From assembly GCA_964543965.1 (NCBI GenBank), contig CAZJAX010000028.1:1-18398 (forward strand): a stretch of 18,398 bases of DNA, in the 5' to 3' direction. The translations under genes were made by a program, and so were the position numbers. Shown here piece after piece: positions 1 through 5,850 of the stretch. The number at the start of each line of letters is the position of its first letter. Within the stretch, counting starts at the first letter, position 1. The stretch is from CAMDWQ01 sp964543965 (GTDB lineage Bacteria > Omnitrophota > Gorgyraeia > 2-02-FULL-51-18). The notes beneath the pieces were generated by a model. It worked only from the letters and a program-made list of their open reading frames with translations, was not told where the DNA came from and did not search any database.

Positions 1-113
1 GCCGTCCAGAAGCTGGCCTCGGCCTGTTTATACATATTCCAAATATCATGGTGCTGGATGGGAAATAGAACGAAACGGTCTTTGTTTTCTTTAAGAAGAG
101 GCTCTGTTGTCAT
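1..113 (-). CDS. nrdB: Ribonucleoside-diphosphate reductase small (beta/R2) subunit, N-terminal fragment
   Basis: Only the first 37 codons are in the window; the gene continues past the left edge. NrdB carries the diiron/tyrosyl-radical cofactor that lets the large subunit reduce ribonucleotides to deoxyribonucleotides. The visible residues include FPIQHHDIWNMYKQ followed by AEASFWTA, the signature start of R2 proteins. It is the eukaryote-like class Ia form: the yeast and mammalian proteins have nearly the same stretch, from memory. The iron-binding residues lie outside the window. ATG at 113 is chosen because it opens the conserved block with a short leader peptide; a weak AGGT sits 9 nt upstream. 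Its own promoter and an NrdR box lie at 221-271. The family call is secure despite the short piece; the full length and any downstream nrdA cannot be judged. Confidence 0.9.
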   Translation of the reverse strand, partial: MTTEPLLKENKDRFVLFPIQHHDIWNMYKQAEASFWT

Positions 114-138
114 CGGCCTTGTACCTATTTTTGGGGGC

Positions 139-185
139 AAAAAAACCTTAGAATTTTCTTATGGGGCTCTGCAAAAATTCTAAGG
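139..185 (-). terminator. Terminator-like hairpin in the nrdB leader (possible attenuator)
   Basis: Read on the minus strand, a perfect 12-bp inverted repeat (arms 174-185 and 146-157, 16-nt loop) is followed at once by seven T residues (145-139). This is the layout of an intrinsic terminator. The stem is AT-rich (CCUUAGAAUUUU paired with its complement), so it is weaker than a GC-rich one. It lies between the predicted nrdB start site (about 214) and the nrdB ATG (113). It could therefore attenuate nrdB transcription, or stop read-through from the desaturase gene. The plus strand has no T-tract after the repeat, so the signal is one-directional. Confidence 0.6.
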
Positions 186-220
186 GGTCATTTAAATCAA
201 TATCGTTTGATTACAGGTCG

Positions 221-249
221 AGTATAATCCTGTGCATTTTTCTTGTCAA
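221..249 (-). promoter_or_regulatory. Sigma70-type promoter of nrdB
   Basis: On the minus strand a perfect TTGACA (-35, positions 249-244) is separated by exactly 17 nt from TATACT (-10, positions 226-221). The predicted start site is near 214, giving a leader of about 100 nt before the nrdB ATG at 113. The surrounding stretch is clearly more AT-rich than the coding DNA. This is the strongest core promoter I can see in the window. Confidence 0.75.
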
Positions 250-255
250 GAAAAA

Positions 256-271
256 ATACAATATATTGTGT
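256..271 (-). promoter_or_regulatory. NrdR box upstream of the nrdB promoter
   Basis: The 16-mer at 256-271 has the core CAATATATTG, a perfect palindrome, and matches the known NrdR consensus (acaCwAtATaTwGtgt) at 15 of 16 positions. NrdR is the ATP-cone repressor that senses dATP/ATP and controls ribonucleotide reductase genes. The box lies 6 nt upstream of the -35 hexamer. NrdR sites usually occur as pairs about three helical turns apart. I searched centre-to-centre distances of 31-32 nt on both sides and saw no good second copy, so this is a single strong box. Confidence 0.75.
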
Positions 272-328
272 ATTTTAACGGGATTTAGTCTAAAAAGGCA
301 CTACCTTGCATGCCCGGCCGAGGCCGTA

Positions 329-1258
329 TTAAGCGGATTTCCGCTCTCGGGTCAAGCGCAGCGCGTTCTGGATCTGCTCTTGAGGCGTACGCCGCAAATC
401 CTTGGCCAGCCCGACAAGGGACAAGACCCAGATCAGCCACTTGGTCGGATCGTAATGGTACCAGCGGATGCCGTTGCGGTAATCGTTGGGAAAGCGGTGA
501 TGATAATTATGATAGCCTTCGCCGTTGGTAAGGATGGCGCCGAGCCAGTTATCGCGGGCGCTCGTATCGAGATCGTACGGTTTAGTGCCGAACGTATGTG
601 CGTACGAATTGATGAAGAAAGCGGAGTTCATCACAAGCAGGATGCGGGCTCCGACGCTTAAGATCAGCGCGCCTCCCGGCTCGCCGAATGTGAATCCGAT
701 AACGATCGGCAGCAGGACGCCCGAGAAAAGAGACCATCCCTGATAGTACTGATGCTGGTGCATCACCATCGGCCTCTTCTGAAGATCTTTGACGTTGTCA
801 TAGCTGACCGGATGCTTCCAGAACATGATCCAGCCGATATGCGCGTAAAAAAACCCTCTCTTGATGTTGTACGGATCGCGGTCAGTATCGGTGTATTGAT
901 GGTGCGAGCGGTGCTGGGACGACCATTTGAGCGCCGACTGTTCGAAGGTGGCTGCGCCAAAAAAAAGAAGAAGAAACTCGACCGCCGGATGAGGCTTGAA
1001 AGTCGCGTGCGCGAAACACCGGTGATAACCGGTCGTGATGGCGAAAGACGTCGCGAAAAAATAGAACGTGAAAAGCGCGATCTGCGGCGCCGACAGGCCG
1101 TGGCGCCAGATATAATAGGGTGCGGCGGCGACCGTGACGCCGATAAGCACCGTGTAAAGCGCGACACTGCCCCATCGGGTCTTGCGGCGGCCCAGCTTGG
1201 GGGCAGTGCTCTCCGTGTGGAGCATTTCGTTGGGAGATACTTCAGAGATGACTTTCAT
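329..1258 (-). CDS. Membrane acyl-CoA/fatty acid delta-9-type desaturase
   Basis: This is an integral membrane diiron enzyme that introduces a cis double bond into a fatty acyl chain using O2 and an electron donor. The 309-aa length fits bacterial stearoyl-CoA-desaturase-like proteins. The three histidine boxes are present: HRCFAH (79-84), HRSHH (116-120) and YHNYHH (249-254), plus the extra conserved His at 140 and 221. Hydrophobic segments lie at about 33-50, 58-76, 93-103 and 176-212. It starts 45 nt after the ABC-F gene stops and is probably the last gene of that unit. A TACAAT sits 8 nt before the ATG, so a private promoter giving a very short leader is possible. A second Met at residue 12 is an alternative start. 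Exact regiospecificity and substrate form (acyl-CoA, ACP or lipid) cannot be read from the sequence. Confidence 0.9.
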   Translation of the reverse strand: MKVISEVSPNEMLHTESTAPKLGRRKTRWGSVALYTVLIGVTVAAAPYYIWRHGLSAPQIALFTFYFFATSFAITTGYHRCFAHATFKPHPAVEFLLLFFGAATFEQSALKWSSQHRSHHQYTDTDRDPYNIKRGFFYAHIGWIMFWKHPVSYDNVKDLQKRPMVMHQHQYYQGWSLFSGVLLPIVIGFTFGEPGGALILSVGARILLVMNSAFFINSYAHTFGTKPYDLDTSARDNWLGAILTNGEGYHNYHHRFPNDYRNGIRWYHYDPTKWLIWVLSLVGLAKDLRRTPQEQIQNALRLTRERKSA

Positions 1259-1303
1259 AACCTTATTGTATCACTTCGGAGGGACGGTTTCGAGTGGGAG
1301 CTG

Positions 1304-3157
1304 TCAGTCGCTTTTTTCGGCCAGAGAGGCCAGAAGCGTATTGACGGCTTCGGATTTTTCCAAGAGACTTATCCAGTTCTTCTCTTCGGACTCGATCATC
1401 TTCATCAGCGCCTCAAGCCGCTGGTTGCGCTCCTGGGACCAGGAGGAGGGGTCCTTTAAAAAATCATTCTCGATCGCGTCTTTTTCACCCTTGTAAGCAT
1501 CGAGAGTCTCTTCGGTCTTCTTCAGACGGTTGACGATCTTTCTTTTTTCGGCTTCCAGCTCCCTTTTCTGGATAAAGAGAGATTTGCCCTTAGGGGCTTC
1601 GGCAGACTTTTCTTTTTTCGGGCCGGATGGCTTGCCTTCGTCCATATCCGGGTGCAGTTCGTGCCGGAGCTTATTTTCGAGGTGATAGACATATTCCTCG
1701 TAATTGCCCGGATACTTCACGACCTGGCCGTTGTTCACCTCGATGATCTCGTTGGCGACGAGGTTCACGAACGTACGATCGTGGCTGATAAAAAACAGCG
1801 TGCCCGAGAAGCTTTTCAGCGCGCGCCCGAGAGCCTCGACGGTCTCGAAATCCAAATGGTTGGTCGGTTCGTCCAGAAGGATGACCTGGCTCTTAGATAA
1901 AAGGAGTCCGGCGAGCACCGCGCGCGCCCTCTCGCCTCCGCTCAAGACCTTGACCTTCTTCTTCACGTCGTCGCCCTTGAAAAGAAAACTTCCGGCCAGG
2001 TTCAGGATCTCCTGCCTGCCGACGCCGTCGGCCGCTTTTTCGGCAAGATGCGTGTAGACGTCCTGCTCGGGGTGCAGCGTCGCGAAAACGTGCTGCGCGT
2101 AATAAGCGATCTTGAGATTGTGTCCCCACTTGTAGCTTCCGGCCTTCGGCGCCAGGTCTTCGGCAAGCGTCCTTAAAAACGTCGTCTTGCCCTGACCGTT
2201 GTCGCCGAGCACGGCGACGTGCTGGCCCTGCATCACTTCGAGGTTTATCTTCTGAGCGACGAGCTTTTCCGGATAGCCTATCGCCAGATCCTGCGTGCTC
2301 ATCGCGATACCGTTGCGCTTCTCGACGGCGGGAATGCGGATGTGTACGTTCGAAAGCGCGTGCCCCACCTCGATCGTCTTTGTGTTGAGCTTCTCGATCT
2401 GCTTCATCTTGGATTTCGCCTGGCTGGCCTTCGACGCCTTGGCGCCGAAACGGCTCACGAAGTCCTGCAGCTGCTTTTTCTTAGCCTCGATGTTCTTATT
2501 GGTGCTGAGCGCCTGCTGTTTCTGATCTTCCTTGAACATCAGGTACTCCTGCACGCTGCCCGGATATAGCGTCATGTCGCCGTTTTCTACTTCGAGAGTA
2601 TGTTCGCACGTTTTTTTCAGAAATTCACGGTCGTGGGACACGATGAGGAAGGCGCCCTCGTATTCCTGCAGGAAATCTTCGAGAAGGATCAGCGTTTTCA
2701 GGTCGAGATAATTGGTCGGCTCGTCAAGGATGAGAAAATTGGGGTCCGTCAAAAGCATCGCGGTCAGCTTCACGCGCGTACGGTAGCCGCCGGACAGAGC
2801 GCCGATGGGCTTCTCGAGGAGCTCGTTCTTCATCTGGAAATTGCCGGCCATCTTGCCGCACTCCCACTCTTCCTTGCCGGTATAGCGCATCAGAAAGTCG
2901 ATGACGGTCTCATCGAGCTTATAAGGATCGTGCTGTTCGAGATAGCTTAGGCGCAGCTCCTGGCTTTTGACGACGGTTCCGCCGTCCGCCTCTTCGTGGC
3001 CGGTGATGATCTTGCACATCGTCGATTTTCCGGCGCCGTTGCGGCCGATCACGCCGATCTTCTGATTTTCCATAAAGGACGCGCCCGCATCGTCAAAGAT
3101 GACGTTGGTGCCGTAGGCCTTATAGATATTGTTAAGCTGCAGGAGGACTTTAGCCAT
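1304..3157 (-). CDS. ABC-F family ATPase (translation factor type, duplicated ABC domains)
   Basis: A soluble 617-aa protein with two ATP-binding cassettes and no membrane segments. ABC-F proteins act on the ribosome (EttA, Uup and antibiotic-protection types) rather than in transport. Domain 1 has Walker A GRNGAGKS (38-45), signature LSGGYR (121-126), Walker B FLILDEP (141-147) and switch His175. A charged linker follows at about 210-260. Domain 2 has GDNGQGKT (318-325), LSGGER (405-410), VILLDEP (425-431) and His459. A Lys/Glu-rich coiled-coil tail occupies about 525-610, as in Uup/YdiF-like members. No Shine-Dalgarno precedes the ATG; an extended -10-like TGGCATAAT lies about 14-22 nt upstream. 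The subfamily is not resolved, and nothing nearby suggests antibiotic resistance. Confidence 0.92.
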   Translation of the reverse strand: MAKVLLQLNNIYKAYGTNVIFDDAGASFMENQKIGVIGRNGAGKSTMCKIITGHEEADGGTVVKSQELRLSYLEQHDPYKLDETVIDFLMRYTGKEEWECGKMAGNFQMKNELLEKPIGALSGGYRTRVKLTAMLLTDPNFLILDEPTNYLDLKTLILLEDFLQEYEGAFLIVSHDREFLKKTCEHTLEVENGDMTLYPGSVQEYLMFKEDQKQQALSTNKNIEAKKKQLQDFVSRFGAKASKASQAKSKMKQIEKLNTKTIEVGHALSNVHIRIPAVEKRNGIAMSTQDLAIGYPEKLVAQKINLEVMQGQHVAVLGDNGQGKTTFLRTLAEDLAPKAGSYKWGHNLKIAYYAQHVFATLHPEQDVYTHLAEKAADGVGRQEILNLAGSFLFKGDDVKKKVKVLSGGERARAVLAGLLLSKSQVILLDEPTNHLDFETVEALGRALKSFSGTLFFISHDRTFVNLVANEIIEVNNGQVVKYPGNYEEYVYHLENKLRHELHPDMDEGKPSGPKKEKSAEAPKGKSLFIQKRELEAEKRKIVNRLKKTEETLDAYKGEKDAIENDFLKDPSSWSQERNQRLEALMKMIESEEKNWISLLEKSEAVNTLLASLAEKSD

Positions 3158-3195
3158 AAGTAAGGGGTGTATTATGCCACAAAATCAGGATATTC

Positions 3196-3480
3196 CTAGC
3201 GGTTAATGAGGGCTAGTTTTTGGGCCTTTTTGAGCCGTTTGATGGCAGCCTCGCGCTTCAGGGCTGACGAGCGGGACGCTGCTTTTTCCGTATAAACAAC
3301 ACGGATGGGCGCGTTGTAGCTGGTGAAATGCGCGGACTTGTTCTGATGCTCTTTGAAGCGGCGCTTCACGTCCGTGGTGATACCGGTATAGAGCCTGTCA
3401 TTTTGGCAGAGAAGGATGTAGACGAACCACTTACCCCTCGGCCTGCGGCGAGTCTGAGGATCAGTTCTTTTCGGGGGCAA
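3196..3480 (-). CDS. GIY-YIG domain protein, UPF0213/YhbQ-like
   Basis: A 94-aa single-domain GIY-YIG protein. The core VYILLCQNDRLYTGITTDVK (about 19-38) carries the VYIL and YTG variants of the family motif, followed by the basic RRFKEH. The tail is Lys/Arg-rich, with the family's SSALKREAAIKRLKKAQK block. These small proteins resemble the catalytic module of UvrC and homing endonucleases; their cellular role is poorly defined, though nuclease activity and DNA repair have been proposed. The start is forced: a stop codon lies two codons upstream, and the first usable codon is TTG at 3480, so the gene overlaps the end of msrB by 20 nt. No clear ribosome site precedes it, so translation may depend on coupling to msrB. 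Confidence 0.85.
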   Translation of the reverse strand: MPPKRTDPQTRRRPRGKWFVYILLCQNDRLYTGITTDVKRRFKEHQNKSAHFTSYNAPIRVVYTEKAASRSSALKREAAIKRLKKAQKLALINR

Positions 3481-3973
3481 GTTTCAGCGCGACCGTGTTG
3501 ATACAGAAACGTTTACCTGTCGGCGGAGGCCCGTCATCGAAAACATGTCCGAGGTGCGCCCCACAGCGCGCGCAGAGGACTTCGGTGCGGATCATGCCGA
3601 ACAGGCGGTCTTCTTCCAGATGCACGTTCAGCGGAGAAATAGGATCGAAGAAACTCGGCCATCCGGTCCCGGACTCGAACTTGTTGCCGTAGGCGAAGAG
3701 GTCGGTGCCGCAGCCGACGCACTGATAGACGCCCTTTCCTGAGGAGGGGATCGCGCACTGCCGGCTAAAGGGGCGCTCCGTTCCTTTCCGGCGCGTCACC
3801 TGGTATTGCTCGGGAGTCAGGAGCGCTTTCCACTCGGCCTCCGTTTTTACGACAGGATCGACATACTCGGACCGTCCCGTCGAAGCATCGTAAATTTCGA
3901 TCTTGTCTCTCATTTCAGCCCCCGCCGGGACAGTCCCCAGCAATATCAATGCGGTGAATAGAAGCGTCTTCAT
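3461..3973 (-). CDS. msrB: Exported peptide-methionine (R)-S-oxide reductase MsrB
   Basis: MsrB reduces the R isomer of methionine sulfoxide in damaged proteins. This 170-aa form begins with a clear Sec signal peptide (MKTLLFTALILLGTVPAGAE), so it should act in the periplasm. The fold's conserved features are present: the zinc cysteines C85/C88 and C134/C137, the GTGWPSF block (102-108), and the catalytic Cys157 in RFCINT. Cys73 lies where some MsrBs keep the resolving cysteine. A GAGAGGG ribosome site sits 5 nt before the ATG. No MsrA domain is fused to it. It lies 55 nt after cysK, which pairs cysteine synthesis with oxidative repair in one unit. The reductant partner for an exported MsrB is not in the window. 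Confidence 0.93.
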   Translation of the reverse strand: MKTLLFTALILLGTVPAGAEMRDKIEIYDASTGRSEYVDPVVKTEAEWKALLTPEQYQVTRRKGTERPFSRQCAIPSSGKGVYQCVGCGTDLFAYGNKFESGTGWPSFFDPISPLNVHLEEDRLFGMIRTEVLCARCGAHLGHVFDDGPPPTGKRFCINTVALKLAPEKN

Positions 3974-4028
3974 ACGGCCCTCTCGTCTTTCATCTTATCT
4001 ACGAAATCGGCCGGCTGTCCGGATGGGT

Positions 4029-4985
4029 CTATTTGGAGACGAGTTGGGCGTTTTCGAGGTATTCCTTGAAGAGCCAGGTCGAAAGATAGCGCTCGCCGGT
4101 GTCCGGCAGGACGACGACGATAAGCTTGCCCTTATTTTCTCTGCGCTTGGCCACTTCCAGGGCCGCCCAGAGAGCCGCGCCGCAGGAAATGCCTCCCAGA
4201 ATGCCTTCAAGCCGCGCCAGGCTGCGCGCTGCCGCGCCTGCGTTGTCGTCGGCGACCTTGATCACTTCGTCGACAATCGCGGTATTCAGATTCTTAGGGA
4301 TGAAGCCGGCTCCGATGCCCTGGATCTTGTGCGGTCCCGGGGCGCCGCCGGAGATCACGGGTGACGTTTCCGGTTCGACCGCTATCGCCTTGAAAGACGG
4401 CTTTCTTTTTTTGATCACTTCGGCGACGCCTGTGATGGTACCTCCGGTGCCGACGCCGGCGACCAGGATGTCGACCTTGCCGTCGGTGTCGTTCCATATT
4501 TCTTCGGCGGTGGTTTTGCGGTGGATGTCGGGGTTGGCGGGATTGGAGAATTGCTGGAGGATGAGCGAATCCGGCGTCACGGCTGCGACTTCTTCGGCCT
4601 TTTTGATGGCCCCTCGCATGCCGTCGGCGCCGGGCGTCAGCACGAGCTCCGCGCCGAATATGGAGAGCAGCTGACGGCGCTCAAGACTCATCGTCTCGGG
4701 CATCGTGAGGATGAGACGGTACCCTTTGGCGGCTGCGGCAAAAGCCAGCGCGATACCCGTGTTGCCGCTCGTCGGCTCGATGATGACGGAACCTTTTTTC
4801 AGGGCGCCCGATTTTTCGGCATCCTCGATCATCGCCGTGCCTATCCTGTCTTTGACGCTCGAGAGCGGATTGAAGCATTCGAGCTTGGCGACGACCTGCG
4901 CTTCGAGACCTTCGGTGATGCGGTTCAAACGCACCAGAGGCGTGCGGCCGATCGTCTTGGTGATATCAGAAAAAATTGCTGCCAT
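4029..4985 (-). CDS. cysK: Cysteine synthase (O-acetylserine sulfhydrylase A)
   Basis: A PLP enzyme of 318 aa that makes L-cysteine from O-acetylserine and sulfide in the cytoplasm. The PLP-binding lysine is K45 in SSVKDR. The substrate loop PTSGNTG is at 71-77, the phosphate-binding GVGTGGT at 177-183, and the Ser that contacts the PLP ring is S267 in GGISCGAA, where many family members have SSGAA. PDTGERY (294-300) and the C-terminal tail complete the CysK pattern. The start is well supported: AAGGAG lies 7 nt before the ATG. It sits 16 nt after the small secreted protein gene and shares its transcript. Cystathionine beta-synthase-like or CysM enzymes are the main alternatives, but length and motifs favour CysK. 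Confidence 0.95.
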   Translation of the reverse strand: MAAIFSDITKTIGRTPLVRLNRITEGLEAQVVAKLECFNPLSSVKDRIGTAMIEDAEKSGALKKGSVIIEPTSGNTGIALAFAAAAKGYRLILTMPETMSLERRQLLSIFGAELVLTPGADGMRGAIKKAEEVAAVTPDSLILQQFSNPANPDIHRKTTAEEIWNDTDGKVDILVAGVGTGGTITGVAEVIKKRKPSFKAIAVEPETSPVISGGAPGPHKIQGIGAGFIPKNLNTAIVDEVIKVADDNAGAAARSLARLEGILGGISCGAALWAALEVAKRRENKGKLIVVVLPDTGERYLSTWLFKEYLENAQLVSK

Positions 4986-5001
4986 GATATTCTCCTTGGA
5001 G

Positions 5002-5388
5002 TTAGGCTTTGACCTTGAAGATGGAATACGCTTTCAGGCTTCTCTTGGAACCCGCGTAACGCAGAGACCAGGTATAGCTTTCACCCGGCGTAAACGTGGA
5101 GCCGTCGATAAGCACGGATTTGACGTTGGGCGGGAACTGCTTGGCCAAGATCACATACGGCTCGTAAGGCTGGGTGCCTTTGTAGATCGCGAAGTCGTAA
5201 TGGTCGAAGGAAGACCCCTCGCTTCCCCAGCGGAATTCGAGCTGGCCCTTATCGTCGAGCACGGCGGTGTCGCCGGGAGCCATGAGACGCGGCAAGGGAA
5301 GCGTATCCTGTTTGTTGCCGGCCAGAGCCTGGATAGAAAATATAAATACAAAGAGAAACGCGGACAACACGATCTTTTTCAGAGGCAT
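5002..5388 (-). CDS. Small secreted protein with fibronectin-III-like beta pattern, function unknown
   Basis: I do not recognise a named family. Starting at ATG 5388 the product is 128 aa, with a Sec signal peptide (Lys-rich start, hydrophobic stretch to about residue 20, then ALAG). The mature part alternates short beta-like strands: LEFRWGSE, YDFAIYKG, SYTWSLRY and YSIFKVKA. This Trp/Tyr pattern resembles Ig/fibronectin-III-like sandwiches that bind partners on the cell surface or in the periplasm. The start was chosen on the ribosome site: AAGGAA lies 7 nt before this ATG, whereas an in-frame TTG two codons earlier is only 1 nt from it. The gene begins 2 nt after the stop of the coiled-coil protein at 5391, so the two are probably translated together and may work together. 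Confidence 0.7.
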   Translation of the reverse strand: MPLKKIVLSAFLFVFIFSIQALAGNKQDTLPLPRLMAPGDTAVLDDKGQLEFRWGSEGSSFDHYDFAIYKGTQPYEPYVILAKQFPPNVKSVLIDGSTFTPGESYTWSLRYAGSKRSLKAYSIFKVKA

Positions 5389-5390
5389 TT

Positions 5391-5744
5391 TCAAGTTCCT
5401 TGGGTTTTTAAAACTACGGGCTTCTTCTCATTCATGGAGGCGACGGTCTTTTCAAGCTCCTCGATGCGCGTCTCAAGCGTACGGACTTTTTTATCCATCC
5501 TGTCGAATTTTCCGTAAACATATTCATCAAACGGGATCGGAGCCTGGATGCCGCCGCGCTTTTCGATGGGCATGTCCTCTGGGACGCGGAAGCTCAAGCC
5601 CTCTTTGGTGACCACGGTGCGGTATTCAAAATTGGCTTCCCCTTCCCCCTCTTCAGCGCGGGCCTCTGAAAGGCTTAAGGCCGGCATCAGCAGGGCGTAT
5701 ATGGGGAAAACGCTGATAAACTTTTTAGCAAGTTTATTCATCAT
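5391..5744 (-). CDS. Small secreted coiled-coil protein, function unknown
   Basis: No family recognised. From ATG 5744 the product is 117 aa. It begins MMNKLAKKF, then has a hydrophobic signal segment (about residues 8-27) ending SEARA, an AEEGEGEA acidic start to the mature protein, and a C-terminal heptad-like helix with KKVRTLETRIEELEKTVASM that should form a coiled coil. It is probably periplasmic or envelope-associated. The open frame extends upstream to 5813, and an ATG at 5753 is possible. However, a good promoter (-35 at 5775-5780, -10 at 5752-5757) predicts transcription starting near 5745, which excludes those starts and would make the mRNA leaderless. ATG 5741 is equally possible. 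It is the first gene of the leftward unit and sits next to the beta-rich secreted protein. Confidence 0.65.
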   Translation of the reverse strand: MMNKLAKKFISVFPIYALLMPALSLSEARAEEGEGEANFEYRTVVTKEGLSFRVPEDMPIEKRGGIQAPIPFDEYVYGKFDRMDKKVRTLETRIEELEKTVASMNEKKPVVLKTQGT

Positions 5745-5751
5745 CTTAGCC

Positions 5752-5780
5752 ATTCTAAGCGAACATAAGCCCAATTGCAA
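5752..5780 (-). promoter_or_regulatory. Promoter of the leftward unit (coiled-coil protein, cysK, msrB and following genes)
   Basis: On the minus strand TTGCAA (5780-5775) and TAGAAT (5757-5752) are separated by 17 nt; each matches five of six consensus positions. The predicted start, near 5745, falls on the ATG pair at 5744/5741, implying a leaderless or nearly leaderless transcript. No Shine-Dalgarno is visible there, which agrees. Confidence 0.5.
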
Positions 5781-5806
5781 CTTCGGCGCCTCAAAGACCC
5801 GCCAAA

Positions 5807-5835
5807 TTGACAAGCTCTCCTATATTTAGTACTAT
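5807..5835 (+). promoter_or_regulatory. Promoter of the SurA-like/cyclophilin gene
   Basis: A perfect TTGACA (5807-5812) is followed after 17 nt by TACTAT (5830-5835), four of six matches to the -10 consensus. The predicted start near 5842 leaves a leader of only about 9 nt before ATG 5851, and no Shine-Dalgarno is present. It lies back to back with the leftward promoter, whose -35 is 26 nt away. Confidence 0.5.
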
Positions 5836-5850
5836 CAAGAGCATCCGCTT

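Noticed and set aside
225..303. Second NrdR box paired with 256-271
   Set aside because: Sites 31-32 nt away on either side (around 225-240 and 288-303) show no palindromic match to the consensus.
4003..4030. Possible terminator between cysK and msrB
   Set aside because: Only a 4-bp CCGG stem with no T-tract; too weak to call.
5745..5813. Upstream extension of the coiled-coil protein to 5813
   Set aside because: It overlaps the predicted promoter, lacks a ribosome site, and would put 23 residues before a good signal peptide.
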